Positions 12,420-24,000 of a stretch of DNA of 64,000 nt are shown here, one piece after another. A program made the position numbers and the translations under genes. Numbering within the stretch: the first letter of the stretch is position 1; every line of letters starts with the position of its first letter. Location of the stretch: contig NZ_AUFB01000005.1 of the NCBI RefSeq assembly GCF_000426285.1, positions 1 through 64,000 of the forward strand, given 5' to 3'. Source of the DNA: Rhizobium leucaenae USDA 9039 (GTDB lineage Bacteria; Pseudomonadota; Alphaproteobacteria; Rhizobiales; Rhizobiaceae). The notes below the pieces were generated by a model that saw only the letters and a list, made by a program, of their open reading frames with translations, had not been told where the DNA came from and did not search any database.

Positions 12420-12727
12420 GTTTTTAACTCCTTAAGCAGACCGGCGACGATCGCCTGGCCTCTCATTTCACGTTGCCAGTCTCATAGACCATCAGCGGCG
12501 ATCATTGCAATTATGTCCGGCCAAACCGAAAGCCGGCGAATTCCTTGGCGGGAAACGAACGGGGCGCATTGACCGACACGCCTTGTTTGGCTATGTCCAG
12601 CACCTGCACATTAGATCGATATGAAGGTCTCAAGCCGCGACGCACGTCGCCGGCTGCAATCTGCACAAACATGGCGGAAGCCCACGGTCTTTTCAAGGCC
12701 GCGCACGACGCCGGAAACGGGATGACA
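12420..12727. other. Divergent promoter region of yqeY and carA
   Basis: These 308 bases separate the two divergent starts. The carA frame stays open through most of it, but the extra residues have no family similarity, so I treat it as carA 5' leader plus promoters. No clear operator or hairpin was recognised. Confidence 0.5.
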
Positions 12728-13936
12728 ATGACCGCGACAGCCCCATGGACAACTGAAAAGCCGAGTGCCTTGCTCGTCCTCGCCGACGGCACCGTAATCG
12801 AAGGCAAGGGCATCGGCGCGACCGGTAAGGTCCAGGCCGAAGTCTGCTTCAACACGGCGCTGACCGGCTACGAGGAAATCCTGACCGATCCCTCCTATCT
12901 CGGCCAGATCGTTACCTTCACCTTCCCTCATATCGGCAATGTCGGCACCAATGACGAAGACATCGAGGATCTGACGCCTGCAGCCCGGCACGGCGCCGTC
13001 GGCGTCATCTTCAAGGCCGATATCACCGATCCCTCGAACTACCGCGCTGCAAAGCATCTCGACCAGTGGCTGAAGGCTCGCGGCATCATCGGCATGTGCG
13101 GCATCGACACCCGCGCGCTGACCGCCTGGATCCGCGAGAACGGCATGCCCAACGGCGTTATCGCCCATGATCCGAACGGCGTCTTCGACATCGACCAGTT
13201 GAAGGCGGATGCGAAGGCTTGGAGCGGACTGGAAGGCCTCGACCTCGCAAAGGTCGCCACTTCAGGCCAATCGTCGCAATGGTCGCAGACGCCCTGGCTC
13301 TGGAACGAAGGCTACCGCGAACTCAACGCCGACGATGCAAAATATCACGTCGTCTGCCTCGATTACGGCGTCAAGCGCAATATCCTGCGTCTCTTCTCCG
13401 GCCTCGACTGCAAGGTTACCGTATTGCCGGCAACCGCATCGACCGATGATGTGCTGGCGCTAAAGCCGGATGGCATTTTCCTGTCGAACGGTCCCGGCGA
13501 CCCGGCGGCAACCGGCGAATATGCCGTTCCTGTCATCAAGGACCTGCTGAAGACCGAAATTCCGTTGTTCGGCATCTGCCTCGGCCATCAGATGCTTGGC
13601 CTTGCGCTCGGCGCCAAGACGGCGAAGATGCATCAGGGTCACCACGGCGCCAACCACCCGGTCAAGGATCATACGACCGGCAAGGTCGAGATCGTCTCGA
13701 TGAACCATGGCTTCGCAGTCGACTCGAATTCGCTCCCACAAGGTGTTGAGGAGACTCACATTTCGCTTTTCGACGGCAGCAATTGCGGCCTGCGCGTGTC
13801 CGGCAAGCCGGTCTTCTCCGTGCAGCACCACCCGGAAGCCTCTCCGGGCCCGCAGGACAGCCACTACCTCTTCCGCCGCTTCGTCAATCTGGTGCGCGAG
13901 AAGAAGGGGGAAGCTGCCCTAGCCGAGCGCGCCTGA
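12728..13936 (+). CDS. carA: Carbamoyl-phosphate synthase small (glutaminase) subunit
   Basis: CarA hydrolyses glutamine and passes ammonia to CarB, giving carbamoyl phosphate for arginine and pyrimidine synthesis. The 402 residues show the N-terminal CarA domain ('FNTALTGYEEILTDPSYLGQ') and a C-terminal class I amidotransferase domain with the nucleophile Cys in 'LFGICLGHQMLGLALG' and the His/Glu pair in 'QHHPEASPGP'. I chose ATG 12728 because GGAAACGGG (12713-12721) is well placed before it; ATG 12722 is possible. Unlike in E. coli, carB is not adjacent but about 7 kb downstream. Confidence 0.97.
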   Translation: MTATAPWTTEKPSALLVLADGTVIEGKGIGATGKVQAEVCFNTALTGYEEILTDPSYLGQIVTFTFPHIGNVGTNDEDIEDLTPAARHGAVGVIFKADITDPSNYRAAKHLDQWLKARGIIGMCGIDTRALTAWIRENGMPNGVIAHDPNGVFDIDQLKADAKAWSGLEGLDLAKVATSGQSSQWSQTPWLWNEGYRELNADDAKYHVVCLDYGVKRNILRLFSGLDCKVTVLPATASTDDVLALKPDGIFLSNGPGDPAATGEYAVPVIKDLLKTEIPLFGICLGHQMLGLALGAKTAKMHQGHHGANHPVKDHTTGKVEIVSMNHGFAVDSNSLPQGVEETHISLFDGSNCGLRVSGKPVFSVQHHPEASPGPQDSHYLFRRFVNLVREKKGEAALAERA

Positions 13937-13963
13937 GCGCATCAACCGCCTAACCGCATAAGA

Positions 13964-13999
13964 AAGCCTCGGATTGTCGATCAATCCGAGGCTTTTTTT
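13964..13999 (+). terminator. Rho-independent terminator of carA
   Basis: A 13-bp stem (13964-13976 with 13982-13994), a 5-base loop and a run of seven T (13993-13999). It begins 27 bases after the carA stop. Confidence 0.93.
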
Positions 14000-14017
14000 A
14001 TGCGTCAAGTTGGGAGG

Positions 14018-14126
14018 TATAGAGCATTTCCAGGAAAAGTGCGCGGCGGTTTTCCGTCCGGAATGCGCAAAAACAAAAAGGGATAGAGCGGGAAAGCGAC
14101 CCCGTGAAACGCTGAACCGCTCTATA
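14018..14126 (+). repeat. Rhizobial intergenic repeat, copy A (TATAGAGC ... GCTCTATA ends)
   Basis: A 109-base element with perfect 8-bp inverted ends. It aligns along its length with the reverse complements of 43712-43811 and 49248-49350. Shared blocks include the GGAAAAGTGC core, TTTTCCGTCCGGAATGCG and AAAAACAAA(A)GGGATAGAGCG. This resembles the mosaic RIME-type elements described in rhizobia. It is copied only in intergenic DNA here and lies between carA and the EVE gene. Confidence 0.85.
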
Positions 14127-14139
14127 TCTTCACACCAGC

Positions 14140-14712
14140 TTACGCCTGCAGGCGACGCTGCTTCACGACTTCCAGCTCGCTCGTCATGATCTCCTGCAGG
14201 AACTCGAAATCGGACTGCCCGAAGTCGACGAGCCCGAACCTCAATCTGTAGCCCCAGTTCTTGTCCTGGGTGAAATCCAGCCAACCCAGCAGGGGACGAA
14301 GCGGCTGTTCGGGCGCATCGAGCCAATCGACATCGCGCCGATAGGCTTTTCCGCAATCCATCTCTGCCCGATAAACCTCGCCCTCGCGGACATAGCCGAT
14401 CGCCGTGAAGCTCTGGAAGCCATCCTTGCCTCCCATCGTCAGCGATGGCGAATAATAGACGATGCCGTCACCTGGCTTGATGCGCTTCAGCGGAGCCGGT
14501 TTGCCGTGGCAAACCTGCATGAAGCCATGTTCCCGCCCGAGGCGAACGTGTTCTGCGGAAGCCACAGCCAGCCAGTAGGATCTCTCGGCAGGCTTGGGTC
14601 CGCCGCGAGACACGTTGGCGTGCGGCAGAAGGCGCACCGTTGCACCCGGATTGATCGATTCTTCCCGCGGGAACAGCGCGGCATCGTCACGATTGCTTGC
14701 CTTGAAAATCAT
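14140..14712 (-). CDS. EVE-domain (UPF0310/YTH-like) protein
   Basis: A 190-residue protein with an EVE domain, the PUA-like fold related to eukaryotic YTH readers and thought to bind modified bases in DNA or RNA. Signs are '[20 protein letters not shown]' at the domain start, '[19 protein letters not shown]' and '[14 protein letters not shown]'. The core covers residues ~45-190, with a ~40-residue N-terminal extension. I chose ATG 14712, preceded by GGGAGA, over a longer frame to 14763. EVE genes often sit in defence islands, but its neighbours here are housekeeping genes. Confidence 0.88.
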   Translation of the reverse strand: MIFKASNRDDAALFPREESINPGATVRLLPHANVSRGGPKPAERSYWLAVASAEHVRLGREHGFMQVCHGKPAPLKRIKPGDGIVYYSPSLTMGGKDGFQSFTAIGYVREGEVYRAEMDCGKAYRRDVDWLDAPEQPLRPLLGWLDFTQDKNWGYRLRFGLVDFGQSDFEFLQEIMTSELEVVKQRRLQA

Positions 14713-14807
14713 GTTCGTCTCCCGTCGTTGGTATGGCACCAATATAGACGACCATGCTGTCAATATTTGTCAGCAGTCTCGCCGCTCTGGCTGCAAAATG
14801 GCCGGCG

Positions 14808-16205
14808 TCAACCGGCCATTTTCTTCGAGCGCACCAGGAAATAAAACCGCGTGCAGAGCATCGTCGCAGCCGAGGCCAGCCCCAGCAGAAAGCCGAACCA
14901 GATGCCGATTCCACCGAAGCCGAGCGGAAAGGCAAGGAGCCACGCCAAGAAGAAGCCGATCGGCCAATAGGCGATCAACGCCATGATCATCGGCACGCGC
15001 GCATCCTTCAGACCGCGCAGCAGGCCGCTGGCGATCGCCTGCAGCCCGTCGACGAGCTGGAACAGGCCAGCCACGACGATCAGCGGCGCCGCATAGGCGA
15101 GCACCTGCGGCGCCTCGGCCGACTTGACGTCGAGAAACCAGCTTCCCAGCCACGATGGCGCGGTCGCGAACAGAATGCTGCCGCAGAGCGCAATGCAGCT
15201 CGAAACGATGAGCGCCACGATGGCCGCGCGCTTCAGGCCAATATGATCGCCCTGCCCGTGCGCGACACCCACCCGCACGGTCGCCGCCTGGCTGAGGCCG
15301 AGCGGGATCATGAAGGCGATCGACGCCCATTGCAACGCGATACCATGCGCGGCAAGCTCGATCGTACCGATCTGCCCCATCAGCAGCGAAGCGGCCGTAA
15401 ACAGGCTGACCTCCGCCAGGACCGTGATGCTGATCGGAAAGCCAAGGCGAAGGACTTCCCACAACGCATGCCAATCCGGCCGCCAAAGACGGACGAAGAT
15501 TTCGTAGCGGCGCGTCTCTTCGCGGCTCTGCACATAGCCGAGAATGAACAGGAATCCCGCCGTCTGTACTGCGACGGAGACGATGGCCGCACCATGCAGC
15601 CCGAGCGCCGGCATGCCGAAATGACCGAGCACCAGGCAATAGGCGAGCACCGCATTCATCACCAGCATGGCAATGGTGACCTTGAGGATGATGCCGGCGC
15701 GGCCGATCGCGCTGACGAGTGCGCGAATGACGTTGTAAAGCAGCCCCGGCAGCACGGCGAAGTGGCCGATCGCGATATAGCCGCTTGCAAGCTTCGCGAC
15801 GTCGGGCTTTTGCCCGGCTGCAAGAAGGATCTGTTCCGAATAAAGAAAGGCCGGCTGCGCCACCAGCCAATAGGCCGTGACGACCCATAGGCCCATACGC
15901 AATGCACGGCGCACCGAAGCCACATCGCCCTTGCCATATGCCTGAGCCACCAGCGGCACGACGGCGATGGAGAAACCGGAACCGAAAATCAGAATCGTGA
16001 AGAGAAACTGCGCGGAGAGCACCATCGCCGCCAGTTGCTCAGCACCGAGACGGCCGACGATCATCACATCGGTGGTGTTGATGCCAAGCTGCGCCAGTTG
16101 CGCGCCGATCAGCGGTATGCCGAGCGCCAGGGTGGCGCGGACATGGGCAGACCACGAATTATTGTTGTCGTGCGCGAACGGGCGCGCAGCTACCGGCGTA
16201 TCCAT
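14808..16205 (-). CDS. MATE-family multidrug efflux transporter (NorM-like)
   Basis: Inner-membrane cation-coupled drug exporter. The 465 residues form about 12 hydrophobic helices in two related halves, beginning 'LALGIPLIGAQLAQLGINTT' with the family motif 'DVMIVGRLGAEQLAAM'. Length is normal for MATE (450-470). The frame continues upstream to a TTG at 16232, but ATG 16205 ('MDTPVAARPF') is more likely; neither has a strong ribosome site. It faces no obvious regulator and is separated from the MFS gene by 144 bases. Confidence 0.93.
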   Translation of the reverse strand: MDTPVAARPFAHDNNNSWSAHVRATLALGIPLIGAQLAQLGINTTDVMIVGRLGAEQLAAMVLSAQFLFTILIFGSGFSIAVVPLVAQAYGKGDVASVRRALRMGLWVVTAYWLVAQPAFLYSEQILLAAGQKPDVAKLASGYIAIGHFAVLPGLLYNVIRALVSAIGRAGIILKVTIAMLVMNAVLAYCLVLGHFGMPALGLHGAAIVSVAVQTAGFLFILGYVQSREETRRYEIFVRLWRPDWHALWEVLRLGFPISITVLAEVSLFTAASLLMGQIGTIELAAHGIALQWASIAFMIPLGLSQAATVRVGVAHGQGDHIGLKRAAIVALIVSSCIALCGSILFATAPSWLGSWFLDVKSAEAPQVLAYAAPLIVVAGLFQLVDGLQAIASGLLRGLKDARVPMIMALIAYWPIGFFLAWLLAFPLGFGGIGIWFGFLLGLASAATMLCTRFYFLVRSKKMAG

Positions 16206-16349
16206 CTTGTGACTCGATTTAAGAACGCGCAAACCACCTACCCAGGCGTGCGCAAGTCTGTCGGCTTAGCGCAACTTGGCTCGAAAAGCCAGCCGACAAA
16301 GCCTCGATGCTGAAGAATTCATCCGATCATCAAAATATCTGATGAATGT

Positions 16350-17606
16350 TTAGGCCAGTTCCTGAACCGCCGCTTCCATCGTGGCTTTCGGTTCACTCTT
16401 GCGCACCTTGGCAACGAAGAGGATCACCGCAGCCGCAATCAGCACCGCCGACATGATGAATGGAGCACCGGCGAAAACAACAGGCGCGGACGGTGCGGTA
16501 AAATAGCGAAACAGGTAGGGAAACAGCACCGGTCCGATGATCGCGGTGATGCTGGTCAGGCTGCCGAGAGCGCCTTGCAGTTCGCCCTGTGCCGATGGGG
16601 GCACCTTGCTTGCTGCAATTGAGCGCAGCGGCGCGTCTGCAACGTTTTCGATCACCGTGACTACGATCACCGCATAGACCATCCAGCCCTGCCACGCGAA
16701 GGCATATCCCAGCAAGCCAATGCCGGAAAAGACGAGCCCGAACACCACCGTCTTCCATTCCCCGAGCACCGGCACGATGCGAGGCAAAGCCAATCCCATC
16801 ACCAGCGCCATGCCGATGCCGTAGGTGCCGAGCGAAATGCCGATCTCCCACGAGGTCCATTCATAGCGATAGGAGGTGACGAAGGACCAGACCGCCGGGA
16901 ACACACCGTGCGCCAGCCAGTTGAAGAACATGACCACGAAGACCCAACCAAGCCCCTGATAGCGGCCTACTTGCCGTAATGCGCCAAGCGGACTGGCACG
17001 CCACAATTCGAAACGCCGGCGATTCTTCGCCGCCAACGTTTCCGGCAGGAGGAAATAGGCACCGGCGAAATTTAGAAGCGACAGTGTTGCCGCGCCATAA
17101 AAGGGTGCGCGTGGACCGAATTCGCCAAGGAAACCGCCGATCACAGGTCCAAGCACGAAACCGACGCCGAAAGCCATGCCGATCAGGCCGAAATTCTTTG
17201 CCCGGTTTCCATCATTGCTGATGTCGGCAATATAGGCGGAGCATGTCGAGAAACTCGCCCCGCTGACGCCAGCCAGTATCCGGCCGGCGAACAACATCCA
17301 GTAGCTGCCCGCAATGGCGCAGATGAAATTGTCGATCGCAAAAGTCAGCACGGACGCAAGCAGGACCGGACGGCGACCGAAACGGTCACTCAGATTGCCA
17401 ATCAGCGGCGAGAACAGGAACTGCATGGCGGCATAGGCAAGCAACAGCCAGCCGCCATCGGTCGCAGCCTCGCTGACCGAAGCGCCCGTCAGTTCTTCGA
17501 GATATTTCGGCATGACCGGCATGATAATGGCGATGCCGATGACGTCGAGGAAGAGAATGATGAAAACGAGGAAAAGGCCGCGACGTACGAATTTTTGATC
17601 GATCAT
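16350..17606 (-). CDS. Tet-type MFS transporter (DHA1, TetA/TCR family)
   Basis: A 418-residue, 12-helix proton antiporter of the DHA1 group. It shows '[19 protein letters not shown]' in helix 1, the motif A loop '[14 protein letters not shown]', and motif C '[16 protein letters not shown]' in helix 5. Sequence type is like TetA and the broad 'TCR/Tet' chromosomal transporters, so drug or metabolite export is likely; tetracycline resistance cannot be deduced. No TetR-type regulator is next to it. Confidence 0.92.
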   Translation of the reverse strand: MIDQKFVRRGLFLVFIILFLDVIGIAIIMPVMPKYLEELTGASVSEAATDGGWLLLAYAAMQFLFSPLIGNLSDRFGRRPVLLASVLTFAIDNFICAIAGSYWMLFAGRILAGVSGASFSTCSAYIADISNDGNRAKNFGLIGMAFGVGFVLGPVIGGFLGEFGPRAPFYGAATLSLLNFAGAYFLLPETLAAKNRRRFELWRASPLGALRQVGRYQGLGWVFVVMFFNWLAHGVFPAVWSFVTSYRYEWTSWEIGISLGTYGIGMALVMGLALPRIVPVLGEWKTVVFGLVFSGIGLLGYAFAWQGWMVYAVIVVTVIENVADAPLRSIAASKVPPSAQGELQGALGSLTSITAIIGPVLFPYLFRYFTAPSAPVVFAGAPFIMSAVLIAAAVILFVAKVRKSEPKATMEAAVQELA

Positions 17607-17767
17607 GGAGTTTGCCTATCGGGGCTCCATCTCCATGAAGAGACAGAACGTGAACGAAAAACCAAAATGGTCCCTTACCTAAAGATTTTGCCGGAAACAA
17701 TGCGTGAACGCTTCAATCTTCCTGATTTACCGAATGATTTTTTTGATCTTTGACAGGAAGACGACGC

Positions 17768-18679
17768 CTACCCATCGTTCATGCGTCGTTGCTCCAATTT
17801 CAGAAAATCAACGAAGGCACGAAGCGGTACCGGCATGTGCCGGCGGCTGGCATAATAGAGAAACGGGCCGGGAAATGCAGTATTCCATTCCTCAAGAATG
17901 GGAATGAGGTCACCGCTTGCGATCTGCGGCGAGATGAATTCCCTGAAGGTCCTGATAATGCCGAGACCCTCCAAGGCGGCGCTGCGTTCGATATCGACCG
18001 AATTGCTGGCGAGAACCACGGGCGGCGAGATGACGATCGTCTCGCCCTCCCTTTCGAACTCCCAGGGAAAGGCCGAGCTGCCTAGGAAACGGTGACGGAT
18101 GCAGCGATGGTCGAGAATGTCGCGCGGATGACGAGGCGTACCATTCGCGGCAAGATAGGCCGGCGAGGCGGCGGTGACATAGCATTGCTGCCGCGGCCCG
18201 ATCGGCACGGCAATCATATCCTTTTCCAGCCGCTCATCGTAACGGATGCCGGCGTCATAGCCGCCCGCCAGCACGTCGATAAAACTGTCTTCGGCGACGA
18301 TTTCGACCGAGATGCCCGGATAAGTCTTCAGGAAGCGGTTGATGATCCCGGGCATGATGACCATGGCAGCCACGGTCGGTACATTGAGCCGTAAAGTCCC
18401 GCCGGGACTGTCGCGGAATGTGTTGATATCGTCGAGCGCGGTGGCGATTTCGCCCATCGCCGGTCCCAGTCGCTCGATCAGCCGCTCGCCAGCCTCTGTC
18501 GGCGTGACGCTGCGGGTGGTACGGTTGAGCAGACGCACACCGAGCCGCTCCTCAAGCCGCCGCAGCGCCTCGCTTAGTGACGATGCGGAGACGCGGCGCT
18601 TACGTGCCGCCTCACGAAAACTGCGCTCACGAGCCACCGCGGCAAAGGCATCGAGATCAGCAAGGGGCAAATCATTCAT
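17768..18679 (-). CDS. LysR-family transcriptional regulator
   Basis: A 303-residue LTTR with an N-terminal winged helix ('FAAVARERSFREAARKRRVS' through about residue 60) and a periplasmic-binding-like effector domain starting near residue 85 ('GGTLRLNVPTVAAMVIMPG'). It is of the CrgA/AaeR-like type with 'YDAGIRYDERLEKDMIAVPI'. ATG 18679 gives the normal LTTR N-terminus. It is divergent from the aldo/keto reductase gene with a 116-base gap, so it probably controls that gene and itself. Confidence 0.94.
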   Translation of the reverse strand: MNDLPLADLDAFAAVARERSFREAARKRRVSASSLSEALRRLEERLGVRLLNRTTRSVTPTEAGERLIERLGPAMGEIATALDDINTFRDSPGGTLRLNVPTVAAMVIMPGIINRFLKTYPGISVEIVAEDSFIDVLAGGYDAGIRYDERLEKDMIAVPIGPRQQCYVTAASPAYLAANGTPRHPRDILDHRCIRHRFLGSSAFPWEFEREGETIVISPPVVLASNSVDIERSAALEGLGIIRTFREFISPQIASGDLIPILEEWNTAFPGPFLYYASRRHMPVPLRAFVDFLKLEQRRMNDG

Positions 18680-18795
18680 TATGCGAAATTCCAAACAACC
18701 TGTTTCAATTTAAATGGATTATCGCACAACAAACGCCGGAGTAAACAATCTCGAAGACGCCCTTTGGAGAGCGCCGCCGATGAAGGAGAACTGAA

Positions 18796-19788
<993 letters not shown>

Positions 19789-19797
19789 GTGGCTAGC

Positions 19798-19822
19798 ACC
19801 TTCTCCCCGGCGGGGAGAAGGT
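19798..19822. terminator. Palindromic unit between convergent genes (REP-like, likely bidirectional terminator)
   Basis: ACCTTCTCCCC and GGGGAGAAGGT form an 11-bp perfect stem with a 3-base GGC loop, placed between the stops of the aldo/keto reductase and the zinc peptidase. The same CCTTCTCCCC-type palindrome is common between genes in rhizobial genomes. Confidence 0.6.
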
Positions 19823-19830
19823 ATTCCCCT

Positions 19831-20766
19831 TTAAACCGGATTGTTCAGCGTATCGCAGTCGCTGAGCTTACCGGATTGGAAGCCTTGCTTGAACCATTTC
19901 ACGCGCTGCGCCGAAGTGCCGTGGTTGAAGCTATCCGGAACGACATATCCCTGGCTGCGCTTCTGCAGCGTATCGTCGCCGATCTGCTGTGCGGCATTCA
20001 GCGCCTCTTCGAGGTCGCCTTCCTGCAGAATGCCTTTCTGCTGAGTAAACTTGCCCCAGATGCCGGCAAAACAATCGGCCTGCAGCTCGATGCGCACGGA
20101 CATTTTATTCGCATCCACCTCGCTCATGTTTTGGCGCGCCTGATTGAATTTCGGCAGAATACCAAGGAGGTCCTGAACATGATGGCCGACTTCGTGCGCT
20201 ATCACATAGGCCTGCGCGAAATCGCCGGATGCGCCGAATTGATCCTTCATCTGCTGGAAGAAGGCCATGTCGAGATAAACCTTCTTGTCACTCGGGCAAT
20301 AGAAAGGCCCGGTCGCGGCCGATGCCGTGCCGCAGGCTGACGGGAAACGGCCTGAGAACAGCACCAGTTTCGGATCGGTGTAGGTCTGCCCCATCGACTT
20401 GAAGATGCCGGTCCACGTGTCTTCCGTATCGGCAAGCACCGTTGCCACGAACTGCTTCATCTCGTCATTGGCCGGAGGGGCGTTGCCGCCGCTGGAATCG
20501 CTCTGCTGGTAGCCCGGCCCGCCATCCAAGGCGCCGCTTTGCTGCAGAAGCCCTATGACGTCGACGCCCATGGCCTTCAGCACCAGGAAAATCACCACCA
20601 GAATGATGATGGTGCTGATGCTCAAACCGCCGCCGCGCCGCATGCCGCCGCCGGGGAAGCCCATGCCGCCACCGCCGAAGGGACCACCTCCCGAACCGCC
20701 GTCCATCGGCGATGAGCCACGCTCATCCTCGATATTGTCGGATTGCCGACGTCCTTTCCAATCCAT
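19831..20766 (-). CDS. Neutral zinc metallopeptidase, YpfJ family
   Basis: A 311-residue membrane-anchored protein. It has a Gly-rich N-terminal segment, one membrane helix at about 48-66 ('LSISTIIILVVIFLVLKAMG'), and the zinc site HEVGH at 191-195 in 'AYVIAHEVGHHVQDLLG'. The conserved block 'CGTASAATGPFYCPSDKKVY' is typical of COG2321/YpfJ. I chose ATG 20766 ('MDWKGRRQSDNIED'), the family start. Substrate and role are unknown. It is convergent with the aldo/keto reductase. Confidence 0.93.
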   Translation of the reverse strand: MDWKGRRQSDNIEDERGSSPMDGGSGGGPFGGGGMGFPGGGMRRGGGLSISTIIILVVIFLVLKAMGVDVIGLLQQSGALDGGPGYQQSDSSGGNAPPANDEMKQFVATVLADTEDTWTGIFKSMGQTYTDPKLVLFSGRFPSACGTASAATGPFYCPSDKKVYLDMAFFQQMKDQFGASGDFAQAYVIAHEVGHHVQDLLGILPKFNQARQNMSEVDANKMSVRIELQADCFAGIWGKFTQQKGILQEGDLEEALNAAQQIGDDTLQKRSQGYVVPDSFNHGTSAQRVKWFKQGFQSGKLSDCDTLNNPV

Positions 20767-20931
20767 ATTGCACCTCCCGGCGATGCACCGATTCAATGTT
20801 CGCTACGTTCTTTATATATCCGCGAAGACGCGCTGTACCAGTTGCTCGTGAGGATAGAATCGGAACTTGCATCGGCATATCCGAAAGCAACTCCGGCGTC
20901 CGCTTCCGGATTCCTGTCGATTCCGCGATTT

Positions 20932-21033
20932 ATGGGGTTCCGTTTGCAAATACATTTGCCTATAAGCCGCTTCTAGCCTGAAAAGACTTGCCCATGCGCC
21001 CCGGCCGGTGATCTCCCACCCTGGCCGGTTTTT
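20932..21033 (+). promoter_or_regulatory. carB leader with terminator-like hairpin (possible attenuator)
   Basis: CCGGCC (21001-21006) pairs with GGCCGG (21023-21028), followed directly by five T (21029-21033), only 28 bases before the carB ATG and with no plus-strand gene upstream to terminate. A short frame, ATG 20932 to TAG 20976, would give MGFRLQIHLPISRF (two Arg), but it lacks a clear ribosome site. The pattern resembles transcription attenuation; it is inferred only. Confidence 0.4.
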
Positions 21034-21061
21034 CGCGCAACGAAAAAACGGATGAGAGCCC

Positions 21062-24000
21062 ATGCCGAAGCGCCAAGATATCAAATCGATCCTCATCATC
21101 GGCGCAGGACCGATCGTCATTGGCCAAGCTTGCGAGTTCGATTATTCCGGCACGCAGGCCTGCAAGGCGCTCAGGGAGGAAGGCTATCGCGTCATCCTCG
21201 TCAACTCCAATCCAGCAACGATCATGACCGATCCGGGCCTGGCGGACGCGACCTATGTCGAGCCGATCACGCCGGAAGTGGTCGCCAAGATCATCGCCAA
21301 GGAACGCCCCGATGCGCTGCTGCCGACCATGGGTGGCCAGACCGCGCTCAACACGGCGCTGTCGCTGAAGCGCATGGGCGTGCTCGACCGCTATAATGTC
21401 GAGATGATCGGCGCTAAGCCGGCCGCAATCGACATGGCCGAAGACCGTGCTCTTTTCCGCGAAGCAATGGCCCGCATCGGCCTTGAAACCCCGCGCTCGA
21501 TGCTGGCGAACGCCACCGACATCAAGGATGCCGACCGCAAGACGCATGAAGCCGAGCGTACCAAACTGAAGGCGCAGCTTTCCGGCGATGAACTCGACAA
21601 GGCACTGGACGAGCTGGAAAATCAGTGGAACCTCGGCGAAAGCGACCGCAAGCAGCGCTATATGAACCACGCCATGGCAGTGGCCGCCCAGGCGCTCGAT
21701 CATGTCGGCCTGCCCGCAATCATCCGTCCTTCGTTCACGCTCGGCGGCACCGGCGGCGGCATTGCCTATAACCGCTCGGAATTCTTCGAGATCGTCAGTG
21801 GCGGTCTCGATGCTTCGCCGACCACGGAAGTGCTGATCGAAGAATCGGTGCTCGGCTGGAAGGAATTCGAGATGGAAGTGGTCCGCGACAAGGCGGACAA
21901 TTGCATCATCATCTGCTCGATCGAAAACATCGATCCGATGGGCGTTCACACCGGCGATTCGATCACTGTCGCCCCGGCATTGACGCTGACGGACAAAGAA
22001 TACCAGATCATGCGCAACGCCTCGATCGCGGTTCTGCGCGAGATCGGCGTCGAGACCGGCGGCTCGAACGTGCAGTTTGCCGTCAATCCGGAAGACGGCC
22101 GTCTCGTCGTCATCGAAATGAACCCGCGTGTGTCGCGCTCCTCCGCGCTCGCCTCAAAGGCCACCGGATTCCCGATCGCCAAGGTCGCAGCCAAGCTCGC
22201 CGTCGGCTACACGCTGGACGAACTGGAAAACGACATCACCGGCGGCGCGACACCAGCATCGTTCGAACCGTCGATCGATTATGTCGTCACGAAAATTCCG
22301 CGCTTCGCCTTCGAGAAATTCCCGGGCGCCTCGCCGGTGCTGACCACTGCGATGAAGTCGGTCGGCGAAGTCATGGCGATCGGCCGCACCTTCGCGGAAT
22401 CGCTGCAGAAGGCGCTTCGCGGCCTGGAAACCGGCCTCACCGGTCTCGATGAGATCGAAATTCCTGGCACCGAAGAGGGCGAAGGCAGCCAGAATGCCAT
22501 CCGCGCCGCCATCGGCACGCCCACACCCGATCGTCTGCGCATGGTCGCCCAGGCACTGCGCCTTGGCATGAGCCCGGAAGAAGTGCACGAGGGCTGCAAG
22601 ATCGACCCGTGGTTCATCGCCCAGTTCAAGGCGATCGTCGACATGGAAGCGCGCATCCGCGAGCATGGCCTGCCGGAAGATGCATCCAACCTGCGCATGC
22701 TGAAGGCCATGGGCTTCGCGGACGCACGCCTTGCGACGCTGACCGGCAAACGCCCGAAGGAAGTTGCGGAACTGCGCAACCGGCTGAATGTCCGCCCGGT
22801 CTTCAAGCGCATCGATACCTGCGCCGCCGAGTTCGCCTCGCCGACCGCCTATATGTATTCGACCTATGAGACGCCTTTCGTCGGCGCCGCCCGCACGGAG
22901 GCGCAGGTTTCCGATCGCAAGAAAGTCGTCATCCTCGGCGGCGGTCCGAATCGCATCGGCCAGGGGATCGAGTTCGACTATTGCTGCTGCCACGCCGCGT
23001 TCGCGCTGAAGGATGCCGGCTATGAAGCGATCATGATCAACTGCAACCCGGAAACCGTCTCGACCGACTACGATACGTCGGACCGGCTCTATTTCGAGCC
23101 TCTGACCGCCGAAGACGTGATCGAAATCCTGCGCGCGGAGCAGGAAAAGGGCGAAGTGGTCGGCGTCATCGTCCAGTTTGGCGGCCAGACACCGCTGAAG
23201 CTCGCGGAAGCGCTGGAAAAGAACGGCATCCCGATCCTCGGCACCGCGCCGGACGCGATCGACCTTGCCGAAGACCGCGATCGCTTCCAGAAGCTGCTGA
23301 TGAAGCTCGACCTCAATCAGCCGAACAACGGCATCGCCTATTCGGTCGAACAGGCCCGCCTTGTCGCTGCTGAAATCGGCTTCCCGCTGGTGGTGCGCCC
23401 GTCCTACGTCCTCGGCGGCCGCGCCATGCAGATCATTCATTCGGAAGGCATGCTGCAGACCTATCTTCTCGACACCGTGCCGGAACTGGTGCCGGAAGAT
23501 ATCAAGGCCCGTTATCCGAACGACAAGACCGGCCAGATCAACACCCTGCTCGGCAAGAATCCGCTGCTGTTCGACAGCTATCTCGCCAACGCCATCGAAG
23601 TTGACGTCGACTGCCTTTCCGATGGCACCGACGTCTACGTTGCCGGGATCATGGAGCATATCGAAGAGGCCGGCATCCACTCGGGCGACTCGGCGTGCTC
23701 GCTGCCGCCGCGCACGCTGTCGCCTGCCATGATCGATGAGCTGGAGCGCCAAGCGAAAGCCATGGCCAAGGCGCTGAACGTCGGCGGATTGATGAACGTG
23801 CAGTTCGCCATCAAGGACGACACGGTCTACGTGCTAGAAGTCAATCCTCGCGCCTCGCGCACCGTGCCCTTCGTCGCCAAGACCATCGGCGCCCCGATCG
23901 CCAAGATCGCCGCTCGCGTCATGGCCGGCGAAAAGCTGGACGCGACCTTCGCCGCCTATGGCGAAAAGCCCGATCCGCGCAAGCTGAAGCACATTGCCGT

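Noticed and set aside
14140..14712. EVE-domain gene as part of a defence island
   Set aside because: Its neighbours are carA, a repeat and a MATE pump; no restriction, helicase or nuclease genes are nearby.
22154..23752. 532-codon open frame opposite carB
   Set aside because: Antisense shadow of carB with repetitive Arg/Asp/Gly/His composition and no family signature.
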